Assembly: GCA_002500605.1 (NCBI GenBank)
Contig: DLRR01000012.1
Coordinates: 183,718-247,717 of the forward strand
Reading direction: 5' to 3'
Source of the DNA: Nitrospinaceae bacterium UBA7883
Lineage (GTDB): Bacteria; Nitrospinota_A; UBA7883
Length of the DNA stretch: 64,000 bases
Part shown: in pieces, positions 51,574 through 61,122 of the stretch
Numbering within the stretch: position 1 is the stretch's first letter
How the letters are laid out: each line of letters begins with the position of its first letter
Notes under the pieces: model-generated
Database searches by the model: none
Told to the model about the DNA's origin: nothing
The model's input: the letters and a program-made list of their open reading frames with translations, nothing else
Translations under genes and position numbers: made by a program

Positions 51574-52869
51574 TTATGGTTCCAAAGTTCCAAAAAGTTT
51601 CCCTTTTCTCTCTCTAATCAACCTAATGGGAACAATTTTGTTGTGCAGATCATCGCCACCATCAAAAACTATTGATACATAGTTATCAGTAAACCCCTTC
51701 AGACCACCATCAGAATTTCGAATGTTTTCTACTAGCACTTGCATTTTTTGGCCAACCAAGTTTTGGCAAAAGTCTGACCTTTTTTCAATTGACAGTTTCT
51801 TTAGTTCCGCGGATCTTTTTTTGGCAACATGTTTTGGAGGAAGCTGATTGAGAGTAGCCGCCTCTGTTCCATTCCTACGCGAATAAACAAACACATGTAG
51901 CATCATAATTGGTAACGATTTGAGCAGGTCGAGGGTTTGTGCATAATCGACTTCTGACTCATATGGAAATCCTACCATTACGTCGGCCCCTATTCCAATA
52001 CCTGGAACTCTCTCAACAAGCTGCTCAACAATATTCTTAAACCGTGAGGAATTATAAGGTCTTTTCATTTTACCCAATATTTGGTCAGATCCACTTTGGA
52101 GCGGTATATGGAGGTGTCTGCATAATCGTTCTTCACATCCCAAGAGTTTGATAAGGTCATCGGTAACATCATTAGGGTTAATGCTTGAAAGCCTCACTCT
52201 CTCAACAGATGTTTTGTTCAAAATTTTCCAGATTAATTCTACCAAATTCTCGCCTGTATCAGATCGGTAGTCCCCCAAATTAATACCAGATAACACAACC
52301 TCTTTGATGCCAGATTCGACCAATCTTTTAACTTGATTAACCACTTTAAAAGCATTTGCACTTCGACTTCTGCCTCTAGCAATACGCACCAAACAAAAAG
52401 AACAGTGCTCGTCGCACCCAGACTGTACATTCAGGTAGGCGTTGGTTCTTCTTTCCATCCTAGTAAATGGGTGTATGTCTAACACATCTGGATGCTGGGA
52501 TTTCTTTATTATAGAATTAGCGTCACATCCTTCGTTCAAAATTTCACCGATCCGAAATTTATCGGCATTCCCAACAACCAAGTCCACCCCATCAACGCTA
52601 GCAACGTCGATTGGGCTTATTTCGGAATAGCAACCTGTTGCAACAAGCCTTGCGAGGGGATTTTCTTCTTTTGCATTTCTTATGGCATTCCTTGACTTTG
52701 CAGTACTTTTAGCAGTCACTGCACACGTATTTACTACCACCACATCGGCAGACTCACCACTTTTTGCACTCTTATATCCAGCCCTTTCCATCTCAAGGGC
52801 AATCTCAGCACTTTCACCACGGTTATATCTACAACCAAGTGTGCAGAACGAAACTGTTTTTTTTTCCAT
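51574..52869 (-). CDS. mtaB: tRNA (N6-threonylcarbamoyladenosine37-C2)-methylthiotransferase MtaB
   Basis: From the ATG at 52869 the 431-residue protein has an N-terminal UPF0004 domain (FCTLGCRYNRGESAEIALEM, VNTCAVTAKSTAKSRNAIRN), a radical SAM domain with C-x3-C-x2-C in GCDEHCSFCLVRIARGRSRS and a C-terminal TRAM domain. MtaB converts t6A to ms2t6A in tRNA; the t6A itself comes from the Sua5 (3363) and TsaD (57381) genes in this window. An upstream in-frame extension to 52980 overlaps glgX and is not family-like. It is followed directly by mltA. Confidence 0.93.
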   Translation of the reverse strand: MEKKTVSFCTLGCRYNRGESAEIALEMERAGYKSAKSGESADVVVVNTCAVTAKSTAKSRNAIRNAKEENPLARLVATGCYSEISPIDVASVDGVDLVVGNADKFRIGEILNEGCDANSIIKKSQHPDVLDIHPFTRMERRTNAYLNVQSGCDEHCSFCLVRIARGRSRSANAFKVVNQVKRLVESGIKEVVLSGINLGDYRSDTGENLVELIWKILNKTSVERVRLSSINPNDVTDDLIKLLGCEERLCRHLHIPLQSGSDQILGKMKRPYNSSRFKNIVEQLVERVPGIGIGADVMVGFPYESEVDYAQTLDLLKSLPIMMLHVFVYSRRNGTEAATLNQLPPKHVAKKRSAELKKLSIEKRSDFCQNLVGQKMQVLVENIRNSDGGLKGFTDNYVSIVFDGGDDLHNKIVPIRLIRERKGKLFGTLEP

Positions 52870-52955
52870 AAACCAGGCTGTTTTGTAATATACGTTTGTA
52901 TTCAATATTTTTGATAATACCACAATGCAAAAAACCTTTAGACCGCTTTGATGTT

Positions 52956-55058
52956 CTACCGCAAAACCAATATCTGGCAACTGTATGAGACCAAAGACAA
53001 AAACTTTGCTCGCACCTCTATTTGATCGTTTTCTTCCAGAAAATCATCAGGTGCTGTTTGGGCAGTATCAACAACTCGCCACCAGCTTAAATCAGACTCA
53101 ACTTTAGGCAGTTCAAACTTTTGATCCTTTCCATCGGAGTTAAATGCTGCGTAAATATCAGGCTCCACTTTGCCTTCTCCACTTCTTTGTCCACTAATGG
53201 TAAAGGCCAAACACTTAGATTCTACGCTCCAATCAGGTTTTTCATGTTTAACTCCATGCCAAGCTATATCTGGCGTACCAAAGAAAGAATTTGGCTCACC
53301 TGTATAATAATCTTTACGTCGAAGAGAACGATAGCTTTTCCTAAAACGAATCATAGCCCTAACAAATCGATAGAAACTTTTCTCTTTTTCAAGTTGTGTC
53401 CAGTCAATCCAGTTGATAGGACTATCGTGGCAATACGAGTTATTATTACCATTCTTTGAACGACATATCTCATCACCCTCAAATAGCATTGGCACTCCTT
53501 GCGACAACATCAATAAAGAAACCGCATTTTTCATTTGTCGGTACCGCAATGTTTTTATTTGTTGATCATCTGTCGGTCCTTCATGGCCCTGGTTATTGCT
53601 CCAGTTATCGTTAGCTCCATCCATATTATTTTCGCCATTGTTCACATTATGTTTTTCGTTGTAAGCGAAAAGGTCGTACAAGGTAAATCCGTCATGGCAC
53701 GTAATGAAGTTTATTGAGTGATAGGGCTTCCTACCACCGCCTTGGTAAAGGTCTGGACTGCCCGATATCCTTGTGGCAAGTTCTCCTACCTGTCCTTTAT
53801 CACCTCTTAGGAATCGTCTAGCGCAATCTCGGTATTTTCCGTTCCATTCATACCAACGACCCCACGAAGGGAATGATCCAACTTGGTAAAGCCCGGCTGC
53901 GTCCCAAGCTTCGGCAATTAGCTTTACCTTGGACAACACGGGATCCAAAGTAATAATCTCTAGTAAAGGAGGCCATAATAGTGGCTCTCCGCTGGTAGAT
54001 CTACTGAGAATAGAAGCTAAATCAAACCTAAATCCATCAATATGAAACTCGGTTACCCAATATCTTAGGCAATTACGGATCATCTCTCTTATTATGGGGT
54101 GATTACAGTTTAATGTATTGCCACATCCGGAAAAGTTCTTGTACTTCCCTTCTTCATCTAGCATGTAATAAATTGAATTACCAAGTCCTTTAAACGAAAG
54201 GATTGGTCCGCTTTCATCACCCTCAGCAGTATGATTAAATACAACATCAAGAATAACCTCCAAACCCGACTTATGAAAAGCCAATACAAGTTCTTTAAAC
54301 TCTTCGATTTGACCCCCTTGTTTTCCGGTGGCAGCATAAGATGCTTTCGGCGCAAAAAATGCAATGGTTGAGTACCCCCAGTAGTCATATAGTCGTTGCT
54401 GGTTTTCCGGATTATGGCGGTGGATGCCAGTTTCGACGAACTCGTGAATTGGCATTAACTCAATAGCGTTTACACCAAGGTCCTGCAAATATGGCAGCAT
54501 TTCCACAAGGCCATGAAAGGTTCCAGGTTTATCCACTTTAGAAGATAAGTCTTTCGTAAACCCCCTAGCGTGCAGTTCGTAAATTATAAGTTCTTCCATT
54601 GGTATATTTGGATGGGTGTCATTACCCCAGTCAAACCTGCCATCGTTTATGCCACAACGTATACCAATCGCAGTGCGTTTTTTCCCATCATAATCAGCTG
54701 AAAAGTAATCAACTCCCCATGATTCTGCTCCAGTAATTTTTTGTGCATAGGGGTCAAGCAAGATGGCTGGGCAGTCGACCCTGTTACCACTTTCCTCCTC
54801 ATAAGCTCCTCCCACCAGATATCCATATTCAATATTGTTGTGGTCAAGGTTTTCGATAGCAACATGCCAAATATCCCCAGTCTTGTTATTATCAGAGTTA
54901 AGTGAAATCCTTATAATCTCTTCTTTTGTTAATTTATTGAACAGTATTAAAGTAACACTCTTTGCTCCTTGTGAAAAAATGGAGAAGTTCACCCCACTTG
55001 GAGTAACGGTTACTCCCATTGGCAAAGGATTCCCGCGCTTAAGTCTGAAATCGAACAC
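52956..55058 (-). CDS. glgX: Glycogen debranching enzyme GlgX (GH13)
   Basis: The 700-residue product has an N-terminal CBM48-like domain (PLPMGVTVTPSGVNFSIFSQ), and a GH13 catalytic barrel with the YELHARGFTKDLSSKV, VIFDVVFNHTAEGDESGP-like DVVFNHTAEGDE, nucleophile Asp in FHIDGFRFDLASIL, acid Glu in KLIAEAWDAAG and FITCHDGFTLYDLFAY (transition-state His-Asp). This fits a GlgX/isoamylase that trims limit-dextrin branches. The start is GTG at 55058, with GAGG about 9 nt upstream. No other glycogen gene is nearby. Confidence 0.92.
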   Translation of the reverse strand: MFDFRLKRGNPLPMGVTVTPSGVNFSIFSQGAKSVTLILFNKLTKEEIIRISLNSDNNKTGDIWHVAIENLDHNNIEYGYLVGGAYEEESGNRVDCPAILLDPYAQKITGAESWGVDYFSADYDGKKRTAIGIRCGINDGRFDWGNDTHPNIPMEELIIYELHARGFTKDLSSKVDKPGTFHGLVEMLPYLQDLGVNAIELMPIHEFVETGIHRHNPENQQRLYDYWGYSTIAFFAPKASYAATGKQGGQIEEFKELVLAFHKSGLEVILDVVFNHTAEGDESGPILSFKGLGNSIYYMLDEEGKYKNFSGCGNTLNCNHPIIREMIRNCLRYWVTEFHIDGFRFDLASILSRSTSGEPLLWPPLLEIITLDPVLSKVKLIAEAWDAAGLYQVGSFPSWGRWYEWNGKYRDCARRFLRGDKGQVGELATRISGSPDLYQGGGRKPYHSINFITCHDGFTLYDLFAYNEKHNVNNGENNMDGANDNWSNNQGHEGPTDDQQIKTLRYRQMKNAVSLLMLSQGVPMLFEGDEICRSKNGNNNSYCHDSPINWIDWTQLEKEKSFYRFVRAMIRFRKSYRSLRRKDYYTGEPNSFFGTPDIAWHGVKHEKPDWSVESKCLAFTISGQRSGEGKVEPDIYAAFNSDGKDQKFELPKVESDLSWWRVVDTAQTAPDDFLEENDQIEVRAKFLSLVSYSCQILVLR

Positions 55059-55178
55059 CAGTTGATACCTCGTTTTTAATGATTAGTCTGCTAAGTTTAG
55101 AAGTGAATATATGCAAAACAATGTTTTTCATAAACGCAATTCGACCACTTAATATAATTAATTCTTTCTTGATGTCCC

Positions 55179-55184
55179 TATAAT
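55179..55184 (+). promoter_or_regulatory. Candidate -10 box for the CarD gene
   Basis: A perfect TATAAT lies directly before the first possible CarD start (ATG at 55186), which argues that translation begins at the later ATG (55231). The -35 match (TTAATT, 15 nt upstream) is poor. Confidence 0.35.
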
Positions 55185-55230
55185 AATGCTCTTGTTGACT
55201 GAGATACATCATTTTGATATCATTGGACAA

Positions 55231-55758
55231 ATGCAGCGAAAATTAAGGGGCGGTTTTCCAATTGGTTCCAAAGTAGTTTATCCATCTCATGGGTTGGGTG
55301 TAATCGAAAGAATTGAAAAACGTGAAATAAGCGGAGGGAACACATCTTTCTACGTTATACGTATTCCTAAGAAGGGAATGACTATAATGGCTCCAATCAA
55401 GCATGCTAGCTCTGCTGGGGTGCGATGCGTAATAGCAAAAAATGATGTCCCCAAGGTAATGAAAATCCTTAAGAGTAGTTCCTATGACGACCATGAGCCA
55501 AACTGGAACAAAAGACAAAAATCTTACTTTGACCGGATCAAGACTGGTTCAATTTTTGAGGTGGCTTCTGTCTTAAAAACGCTAAACCGGTTTAAGATAA
55601 ACAAAGGATTGTCATATGTTGAACAGCAAGTATTTGAAAATGCATACCAGCTAATTATTAGTGAACTGGCCGAAGCAAAAGGCGTTGAAGAGGAAAAAAT
55701 TATCAAAACTGTGACCAAAGCGCTTGGTAATGGTGCATCCGGTACAAAATCGCTATAA
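55231..55758 (+). CDS. CarD family RNA polymerase-binding regulator
   Basis: The 175-residue product has a CarD/TRCF-RID N-terminal domain: FPIGSKVVYPSHGLGVIERI, a run GNTSFYVIRIPKKGMTIMAP, then a helical C-terminal domain of about 110 residues (RIKTGSIFEVASVLKTLNRF, LSYVEQQVFENAYQLIISEL). Known CarD proteins bind RNA polymerase beta and stabilise open complexes at rRNA and other promoters. I favour the ATG at 55231 because a TATAAT box overlaps the earlier one at 55186. The next gene overlaps its 3' end. Confidence 0.9.
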   Translation: MQRKLRGGFPIGSKVVYPSHGLGVIERIEKREISGGNTSFYVIRIPKKGMTIMAPIKHASSAGVRCVIAKNDVPKVMKILKSSSYDDHEPNWNKRQKSYFDRIKTGSIFEVASVLKTLNRFKINKGLSYVEQQVFENAYQLIISELAEAKGVEEEKIIKTVTKALGNGASGTKSL

Positions 55759-56365
55759 ATCTAACGTTGGAAGCTTTACTAATAACCTAGCTGGGAAGCA
55801 TCGGCACAATTCAGCCTTGAAAGCCTTATACGACCGGTTTCCCATCCAAAAGAGACAGTTATTTCTTTCCATATCGTTGTTTTTGTTTGTCATTTCATGC
55901 TCAGAATCAGAAATGATTACTAAAAATGTTGTCGAAGTTACAACAAAAAAAGCTTTGCATTCAAATGCTCAATTTACCATTTCTAATAACAAAATTCTTA
56001 TCAAGAAAAACGAACATGTTTACGAAATAATTATCGGGAAGGGGGCAATTGGCGGCAAAAATAAAAGCCAAAGTAGCATCCCAATTGTTCCCGGTGCAAA
56101 ACTTATTAGTCATGTAAGCGGCATAGCAACCGAATCATTTACTTTCATTCACAATAATAGTATTGATGAAATCGAAAAGTTTTTTAATACCGTTTTTAAT
56201 ACAAGGGCTGGATTTGAAAAGCTAGCAGCGTTAAGAGGTGAAAAAGGCTATACAAGCCAATGGACAGCAATTAGTGACGGTTTAAGAATAAGCGTTTATG
56301 CTTTCAGCAACAAAGACGGTTCCAAATATATTACTCTTCTTCAAATGAAAGCTAAAGGCGTTTGA
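55730..56365 (+). CDS. Predicted lipoprotein of unknown function
   Basis: From the ATG at 55730 the product is 211 residues. A hydrophobic stretch LFLSISLFLFVISC ends in a lipobox Cys at about residue 56, but 40 or so charged residues come before it, so the true start may be later (a TTG lies shortly before the signal). The mature part holds SNNKILIKKNEHVYEIIIGK and GFEKLAALRGEKGYTSQWTA. No family is recognised. It overlaps the end of the CarD gene by 29 nt. Confidence 0.55.
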   Translation: MVHPVQNRYKSNVGSFTNNLAGKHRHNSALKALYDRFPIQKRQLFLSISLFLFVISCSESEMITKNVVEVTTKKALHSNAQFTISNNKILIKKNEHVYEIIIGKGAIGGKNKSQSSIPIVPGAKLISHVSGIATESFTFIHNNSIDEIEKFFNTVFNTRAGFEKLAALRGEKGYTSQWTAISDGLRISVYAFSNKDGSKYITLLQMKAKGV

Positions 56366-56371
56366 CAAGGT

Positions 56372-56674
56372 CTATTCTCCCTTTTTAATACTTTCAATCT
56401 TTTTCAAAATAGTTAAAGCTTCCTCCTCTAGGGATAGTTTCATCTTATGATAGTCCATCACATCTAACTTGCCAGTAGAAAAATCAAAATCAAGGTCTTT
56501 GATGGCAATATAAGCTGCGTCTTTACGATACAATAGGGTAGAAAGTGCTTTATTGGGCTGAGCTTGAGTAGGTTTTTCAATCGCCCTTTTACTAATCAAA
56601 GGCAATGCAACCACAAAAAGAAGCACTAAAATAATTAATAGCTCTGTTAGCAGTAATTCCATGTCAAGACTCAA
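56372..56674 (-). CDS. Small membrane protein, possibly CcmI-like
   Basis: The 100-residue product starts with a single transmembrane helix (about 7-27, LLTELLIILVLLFVVALPLI). It continues with a soluble part having AYIAIKDLDFDFSTGKLDVM and a helical MKLSLEEEALTILKKIESIK. The phrase Ala-Ile-Lys-Asp-Leu-Asp-Phe-Asp plus a following Gly-Lys matches the short N-terminal CcmI-type proteins found beside ccmH genes in delta-proteobacteria-like genomes. It overlaps the ccmH-like gene by 11 nt, so the two are co-translated. Confidence 0.6.
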   Translation of the reverse strand: MSLDMELLLTELLIILVLLFVVALPLISKRAIEKPTQAQPNKALSTLLYRKDAAYIAIKDLDFDFSTGKLDVMDYHKMKLSLEEEALTILKKIESIKKGE

Positions 56675-57161
56675 AATCGTTTAGCTCTTCTATCAATTTG
56701 CGTTTAAGGGGATCATTAGGCTCTTGATGAGCAGAGCCACCCGCAATTGCTATAGTTTGCTCTTTCCACCTCTTTTTCTTAATAGCCCACTTTCTAGTTA
56801 TAAAAACAACGACTATACTAGCTGCAACCATCACGATAAAAGGCATAGCATATCCAACAATATTAAACCCTTTCTTCATTGGTGCGGCAAGAGCTACTTC
56901 ACCAGATTCTTCGATTATTAAGGATATTATTTCATCGTATCTTTTTCCTTTGGCAATCCACTTTTTAATCATTTTCCGCGTGGGGGTGGCATATCCACAC
57001 TGTGTGTGCGGGCAGCTCTTTAGGGTGGTTGAGCATCCACATAAACACATAAGGTCACGCTGTAACCGGTCAAACAGTGCTGCGTCTTCAACGGATGCGT
57101 ATCCACTTCCCAACCCCACTGCTAGGGAAAAAAATAATCCTGCAAACATTTTCAACTGCAC
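56664..57161 (-). CDS. CcmH-like cytochrome c maturation protein with variant Cys motif
   Basis: The 165-residue product has a signal region (about 5-22), a CcmH domain with Cys39, Cys41 and Cys43 in LMCLCGCS, Cys50 and Cys55 in SCPHTQCGYA, then helical KWIAKGKRYDEIISLIIEES. Membrane helices (about 100-122) and a basic tail follow. Canonical CcmH has L-R-C-x-x-C; here the motif is M-C-x-C-G-C, a form seen in delta-proteobacteria-like CcmH proteins. It would reduce apocytochrome CXXCH thiols for haem ligation. A GTG (57161) and an ATG (57149) are both possible starts. Confidence 0.75.
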   Translation of the reverse strand: MQLKMFAGLFFSLAVGLGSGYASVEDAALFDRLQRDLMCLCGCSTTLKSCPHTQCGYATPTRKMIKKWIAKGKRYDEIISLIIEESGEVALAAPMKKGFNIVGYAMPFIVMVAASIVVVFITRKWAIKKKRWKEQTIAIAGGSAHQEPNDPLKRKLIEELNDFES

Positions 57162-57380
57162 TGCGAACCCATCACGGCAAAAAATAATTTCTGCATTATC
57201 ATGCTCCTCTCAACACCAGCTCCCAAGTATGTATTAAACTGCAAACTCGTGTCCCACTTTGGCACTAGGTATAAACATGTTAAATACTTTTATAAAGCCT
57301 ATTTTGTCTAGTATGTTTAATGTTAACCCATCTGGTAAAAACATAGTTCCGTCATTTTAGATAATATTACAAGTTTATTA

Positions 57381-58430
57381 ATGTATCATCCTAGAGTGGA
57401 AAACGAAATAATCACACTTGGCATTGAAACTTCATGCGATGAAACAGCTGCCTCCATTTTGAAAGGCAGATTTGAAATACTATCCTCAGTGGTTGCATCA
57501 CAAAACGAGATTCACTCTATCTATGGTGGTGTGGTGCCAGAGTTGGCCTGCAGAAAGCACTGCGAGATAATTCGTTCTATAGCCCACGAATCACTAGACA
57601 AGGCTGATGTTGTGTTGAATGATTTGGATCTAGTCGCTGTTACAAGAGGGCCTGGATTGGTAGGTGCACTTTTGGTCGGATTATCTTACGCTAAGGCTCT
57701 AGCATGGGGAATGAAAATACCGCTTGTTGGTGTAAACCATCTCGAGGGACACGTGATGTCCGCTTTTCTAGCCCAGCCCAGAATTCCATTACCGAACCTA
57801 TCCCTTCTGGTATCTGGTGGTCATACTGAACTTTTTATAATGAACGAACTTGGAAAGCTTGAATGGATAGGCGGTACTAGAGACGATGCTGCTGGGGAAG
57901 CTTATGACAAGGTGGCCAAGATGCTTGGTCTGGGATATCCGGGCGGGCCAGAGGTTGATAGAATGTCTAGATCGGGTTCTGCAACAATTAAAGTTCCTGC
58001 GGCTATGATGAACTCTAGCGATCTAGATTTTTCCTTTTCAGGACCGAAGACTGCTGTGAAACATATAATAGAAGATTATAAAAACAAAGGCCTTAGTTTG
58101 CCCGTTGAAGACATTTGTGCCTCTTTTCAGGCATCCGTTGTGAGGGCCCTAATAAACAAAACTTTGTTTGCCATCGAAAAGACTAACCCAGCCAGTATTT
58201 CCCTTTCAGGCGGAGTGGCAGCCAATGGTGCACTACGAGAGGCTTTTTTAAGGTTGGGCGAAGAATTGGGTCTACCGGCTATCATTCCTAAACTGGAATT
58301 ATGTCAAGACAATGCTGCAATGATTGCTTCAGCCGGGGCTAACCGCTATCTCAGCAATCCAAAAGATAAGGCGTGGCTTGATTTTTTAGAGATGGACCCT
58401 AAATCCTCATGGATACCAAACGGGGATTAG
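57381..58430 (+). CDS. tsaD: tRNA N6-adenosine threonylcarbamoyltransferase TsaD
   Basis: The 349-residue protein has the ASKHA fold: LGIETSCDETAASIL at the start, the metal-binding H-x3-H in VNHLEGHVMSAFLA, the SLLVSGGHTELFIM strand and ISLSGGVAANGALREAF in the C-terminal part. It transfers the threonylcarbamoyl group from the Sua5 product (made by the gene at 3363) to A37 of tRNA. TsaB and TsaE, its partners, are not in this window. Its stop overlaps the convergent gene's stop by 3 nt. Confidence 0.95.
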   Translation: MYHPRVENEIITLGIETSCDETAASILKGRFEILSSVVASQNEIHSIYGGVVPELACRKHCEIIRSIAHESLDKADVVLNDLDLVAVTRGPGLVGALLVGLSYAKALAWGMKIPLVGVNHLEGHVMSAFLAQPRIPLPNLSLLVSGGHTELFIMNELGKLEWIGGTRDDAAGEAYDKVAKMLGLGYPGGPEVDRMSRSGSATIKVPAAMMNSSDLDFSFSGPKTAVKHIIEDYKNKGLSLPVEDICASFQASVVRALINKTLFAIEKTNPASISLSGGVAANGALREAFLRLGEELGLPAIIPKLELCQDNAAMIASAGANRYLSNPKDKAWLDFLEMDPKSSWIPNGD

Positions 58431-60193
58431 TAACATATTACCCCTAACGCGCCAGGCCCCACATGTGCACCGATGACTGGTGATATTTGGCCAGTATGCA
58501 GGCTTTTAATGTTGAGTCTTTCTCTCATCACCTCAATCAGGCTGTCACATTCATCAAGGTTATCAGAATAAACAACAGCATAACAACCTTCAAACTCTGG
58601 TTTTTTCGCATCAGCTTCTAGCTGTTTAATGAGCTTTCCCATCAGACCTTTTTTCCCAAATGCCTTAGCGTGAGGTCGAACCTCGCCATCAAGAAAAGTT
58701 AATATTGGTTTTAATCCTATCGCTGAGCCTATGAATTTACTTGCCTTACCTATGCGTCCATTTTTTTCAAGAAATTCCAAGGTGTCAACAGTAAAATACA
58801 CTGCCGATTTACTTTTAATCTCGTCAAGCCGCTTTATAATATCCTCGAGTGATTTGGATGCCTTCGCCATCTTGGCTGCCTCAATCGCCATCATGCCAGA
58901 CCCCAAAGATGCTGTTCTAGAGTCGTACGCCACAACTTTTTCACTATTGAACTCCCGACCCCATTTTACACCAGCCTGATAAGTGCCGGATAAAGAAGAA
59001 GAAACGTAGATAGCAAGTATAGAGTCACAGTATAAATCCACATGTTCAAACGACTTCAAATAATCAGAGCCATGTGGGAGGCTAGTTTTAGGAATTATGT
59101 CTAACGACTTTAGTCTCTCGTAAAAGTCATCTGCTGTTATATCAACCCTGTCACGAAAGGATTCCTCGCCAAAGATGACTTGCAATGGAATCATCTCTAT
59201 ATCGAATTCCTCGCGAATTGCAAGGTTTAGGTCAGAGGTGGAGTCAACTACTATCTTGACTGCTTGTTTTTTCTCTTCATCTATGAGAGCCATGTTCTGG
59301 CTAACCATATCATCCACTTTTGTTTTAACCATAGTTCCCAAACCACCTAAATAATTTAGGACGTCATCAGGTTCATTGGTATGTATATGTACTTTGAGAA
59401 GATCACTATCACCTATAACTATTAAAGAGTCGCCCCTATTCATTAGCGCAGCCTGTATTACACCATTTTCTAAAGTGGCATTCCGAAGAAGCCCTTCAGT
59501 GCAAAAGCGATATTTTATTTCATCGGCAGCACCGGCTTTAAACACTTTCTTAATTGGCTTTAATATCACGTGATCTATCTCATCATTGAGATATGCGAGT
59601 GCACCCTCCCAAAACAGTAAAAAGCCGTGCGCTCCAGAGTCAACTACGTCGTTCTCCTTTAAAACTGGTAATAGATCTTTTGTCTCTTCAAGTGATTTTC
59701 TTTGACTATCAACCATATGTTCAATAGTTTTTCGCATATCGCCGATTTCTGATTCAGCATTTTTTAGATCCTCGGCAGCTTTGCTGATAAGGGTAAGAAT
59801 TGTACCTTCTACCGGTTCAGCCAAAGCTGAAAAAGCGGCTTCTTTACCATTGTCCACGGCCTTGATAAAAGCCTTGGGATGCACTTCTTCATGTCCCTTG
59901 ATTGGATGGAACATACCATGGAAAAACTCTGACAGAATTATGCCAGAATTACCTCTGGCTTCTAGTCTCAGTTTTTTTGAAATAGTTTCAAGAACATTTT
60001 TTAAGGAGTGGTCCTCAATTTCGTGTAGGGCATCGACTGCATTATTTAGAGTCCGTGCCATATTGTCTCCAGTATCAGCATCTGGTACAGGAAAGACATT
60101 TATGCTGTTTAAATATTCCCGGCTATCGTTCAGTCGTTTGCTGCCAGCTATGAATAGATTTTTGAACCCTGATCCATCCAGTATTTTGTCCAT
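58427..60193 (-). CDS. DAK2 (DhaL-like) domain fused to DegV fatty-acid-binding domain
   Basis: The 588-residue protein begins with a DAK2/DhaL-like domain (about 15-195; NVFPVPDADTGDNMARTLNN for Mg-nucleotide binding, ARGNSGIILSEFFHG). A middle segment with GDSLIVIGDSDLLKVHIHTN resembles the central domain of FakA. From about 300 a DegV domain follows (KIVVDSTSDL, KTSLPHGSDYLKSF, IYVSSSLSGTYQAG), the fatty-acid-binding fold of FakB. In Firmicutes these are separate proteins that phosphorylate fatty acids; here kinase and carrier are in one chain. I chose the ATG at 60193, with AAGGGG close upstream, over a TTG at 60214. Confidence 0.92.
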   Translation of the reverse strand: MDKILDGSGFKNLFIAGSKRLNDSREYLNSINVFPVPDADTGDNMARTLNNAVDALHEIEDHSLKNVLETISKKLRLEARGNSGIILSEFFHGMFHPIKGHEEVHPKAFIKAVDNGKEAAFSALAEPVEGTILTLISKAAEDLKNAESEIGDMRKTIEHMVDSQRKSLEETKDLLPVLKENDVVDSGAHGFLLFWEGALAYLNDEIDHVILKPIKKVFKAGAADEIKYRFCTEGLLRNATLENGVIQAALMNRGDSLIVIGDSDLLKVHIHTNEPDDVLNYLGGLGTMVKTKVDDMVSQNMALIDEEKKQAVKIVVDSTSDLNLAIREEFDIEMIPLQVIFGEESFRDRVDITADDFYERLKSLDIIPKTSLPHGSDYLKSFEHVDLYCDSILAIYVSSSLSGTYQAGVKWGREFNSEKVVAYDSRTASLGSGMMAIEAAKMAKASKSLEDIIKRLDEIKSKSAVYFTVDTLEFLEKNGRIGKASKFIGSAIGLKPILTFLDGEVRPHAKAFGKKGLMGKLIKQLEADAKKPEFEGCYAVVYSDNLDECDSLIEVMRERLNIKSLHTGQISPVIGAHVGPGALGVICY

Positions 60194-60305
60194 TGTCCCC
60201 TTTCCAATATCCAAAACTATCCATGCATTGTACTCTATTAGGGCACATCACATCCACCTGACTACAAACAAAGTAGCATCTTGTTGCTTTGACACCTAAA
60301 AGCCA

Positions 60306-61055
60306 TTATTTTTCAACTTTCTCCACTAATAACCTTTCAATTACACTGGAGATATATTCAGCTTCACGGGCTCCACGCACCTTAACTCCGTTAATGAAAA
60401 ATGTTGGGGTCCCTTTTACGCCAAGTTTATGTCCCAGGGAAATGTCTTTATCTATTACTCCGTTGTAGTAGTCTTTTCGCAAAGTGTAATCCATTTTAAA
60501 CTTATCTACATTAAGGCCAAGTTCCAAAGCATAACTGCTAAAATGGATTTCTTGATCGCCTATCTTCCACTTATCCTGTCGCTCCATCAATAAATTGTGG
60601 TATTCCCAAAATTTCCCTTGCTCACCTGCTGCTAGTCCTGCGCGGGATGCGGCCCTTGCCAGTGGGTGTATTTTTTCTAGAGGATAGTGTTTAAAGGCGA
60701 ACAACACCTTATCCTTATACTTTTGCTCTATTTGCTTAAAAGTCGCCACGGAACGAGAACAGAATGGACACTGAAAATCTGAAAACTCCACTATTTGGAT
60801 AGGGGCCGTCTTGTGGCCCTTAATCATTGCATCGTCTATTGGAACATCATATCGATGATTAAATATATCCCCTGCTTTAGCACCTTCCTGCTTTAAGCGT
60901 TTCTCTCGATAGTATTTGCGAAGACTTTGGTCCACCTCCTCTGGATGGTTTTGGATATATTCCTTTATAATCTTTTCAATTTCCTCACTGTCCATGGCTA
61001 CCGCTGGAACAACTAGAAAAATCGCCAAAAATAATTGGCATAATATTTTTGTCAT
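60306..61055 (-). CDS. DsbA-family periplasmic thiol oxidoreductase
   Basis: The 249-residue product has an N-terminal signal peptide (LCQLFLAIFLVVPAVAMDSE, cleavage near residue 20). A thioredoxin fold follows, with an inserted helical domain: catalytic motif VEFSDFQCPFCSRSVATF (CPFC), RAASRAGLAAGEQGKFWEY and the cis-Pro in GVKGTPTFFINGVKVRGA. It oxidises or shuffles disulfides in exported proteins. Its partner DsbB-type protein is not seen here. The stop lies 113 nt from the DAK2-DegV gene start, on the same strand. Confidence 0.9.
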   Translation of the reverse strand: MTKILCQLFLAIFLVVPAVAMDSEEIEKIIKEYIQNHPEEVDQSLRKYYREKRLKQEGAKAGDIFNHRYDVPIDDAMIKGHKTAPIQIVEFSDFQCPFCSRSVATFKQIEQKYKDKVLFAFKHYPLEKIHPLARAASRAGLAAGEQGKFWEYHNLLMERQDKWKIGDQEIHFSSYALELGLNVDKFKMDYTLRKDYYNGVIDKDISLGHKLGVKGTPTFFINGVKVRGAREAEYISSVIERLLVEKVEK

Positions 61056-61122
61056 TAGACCTCCAATTATCCTGATGAGGGTTTGCCAAAGCTATAATGG
61101 CACTGTGAAACCCTGTAATTGC

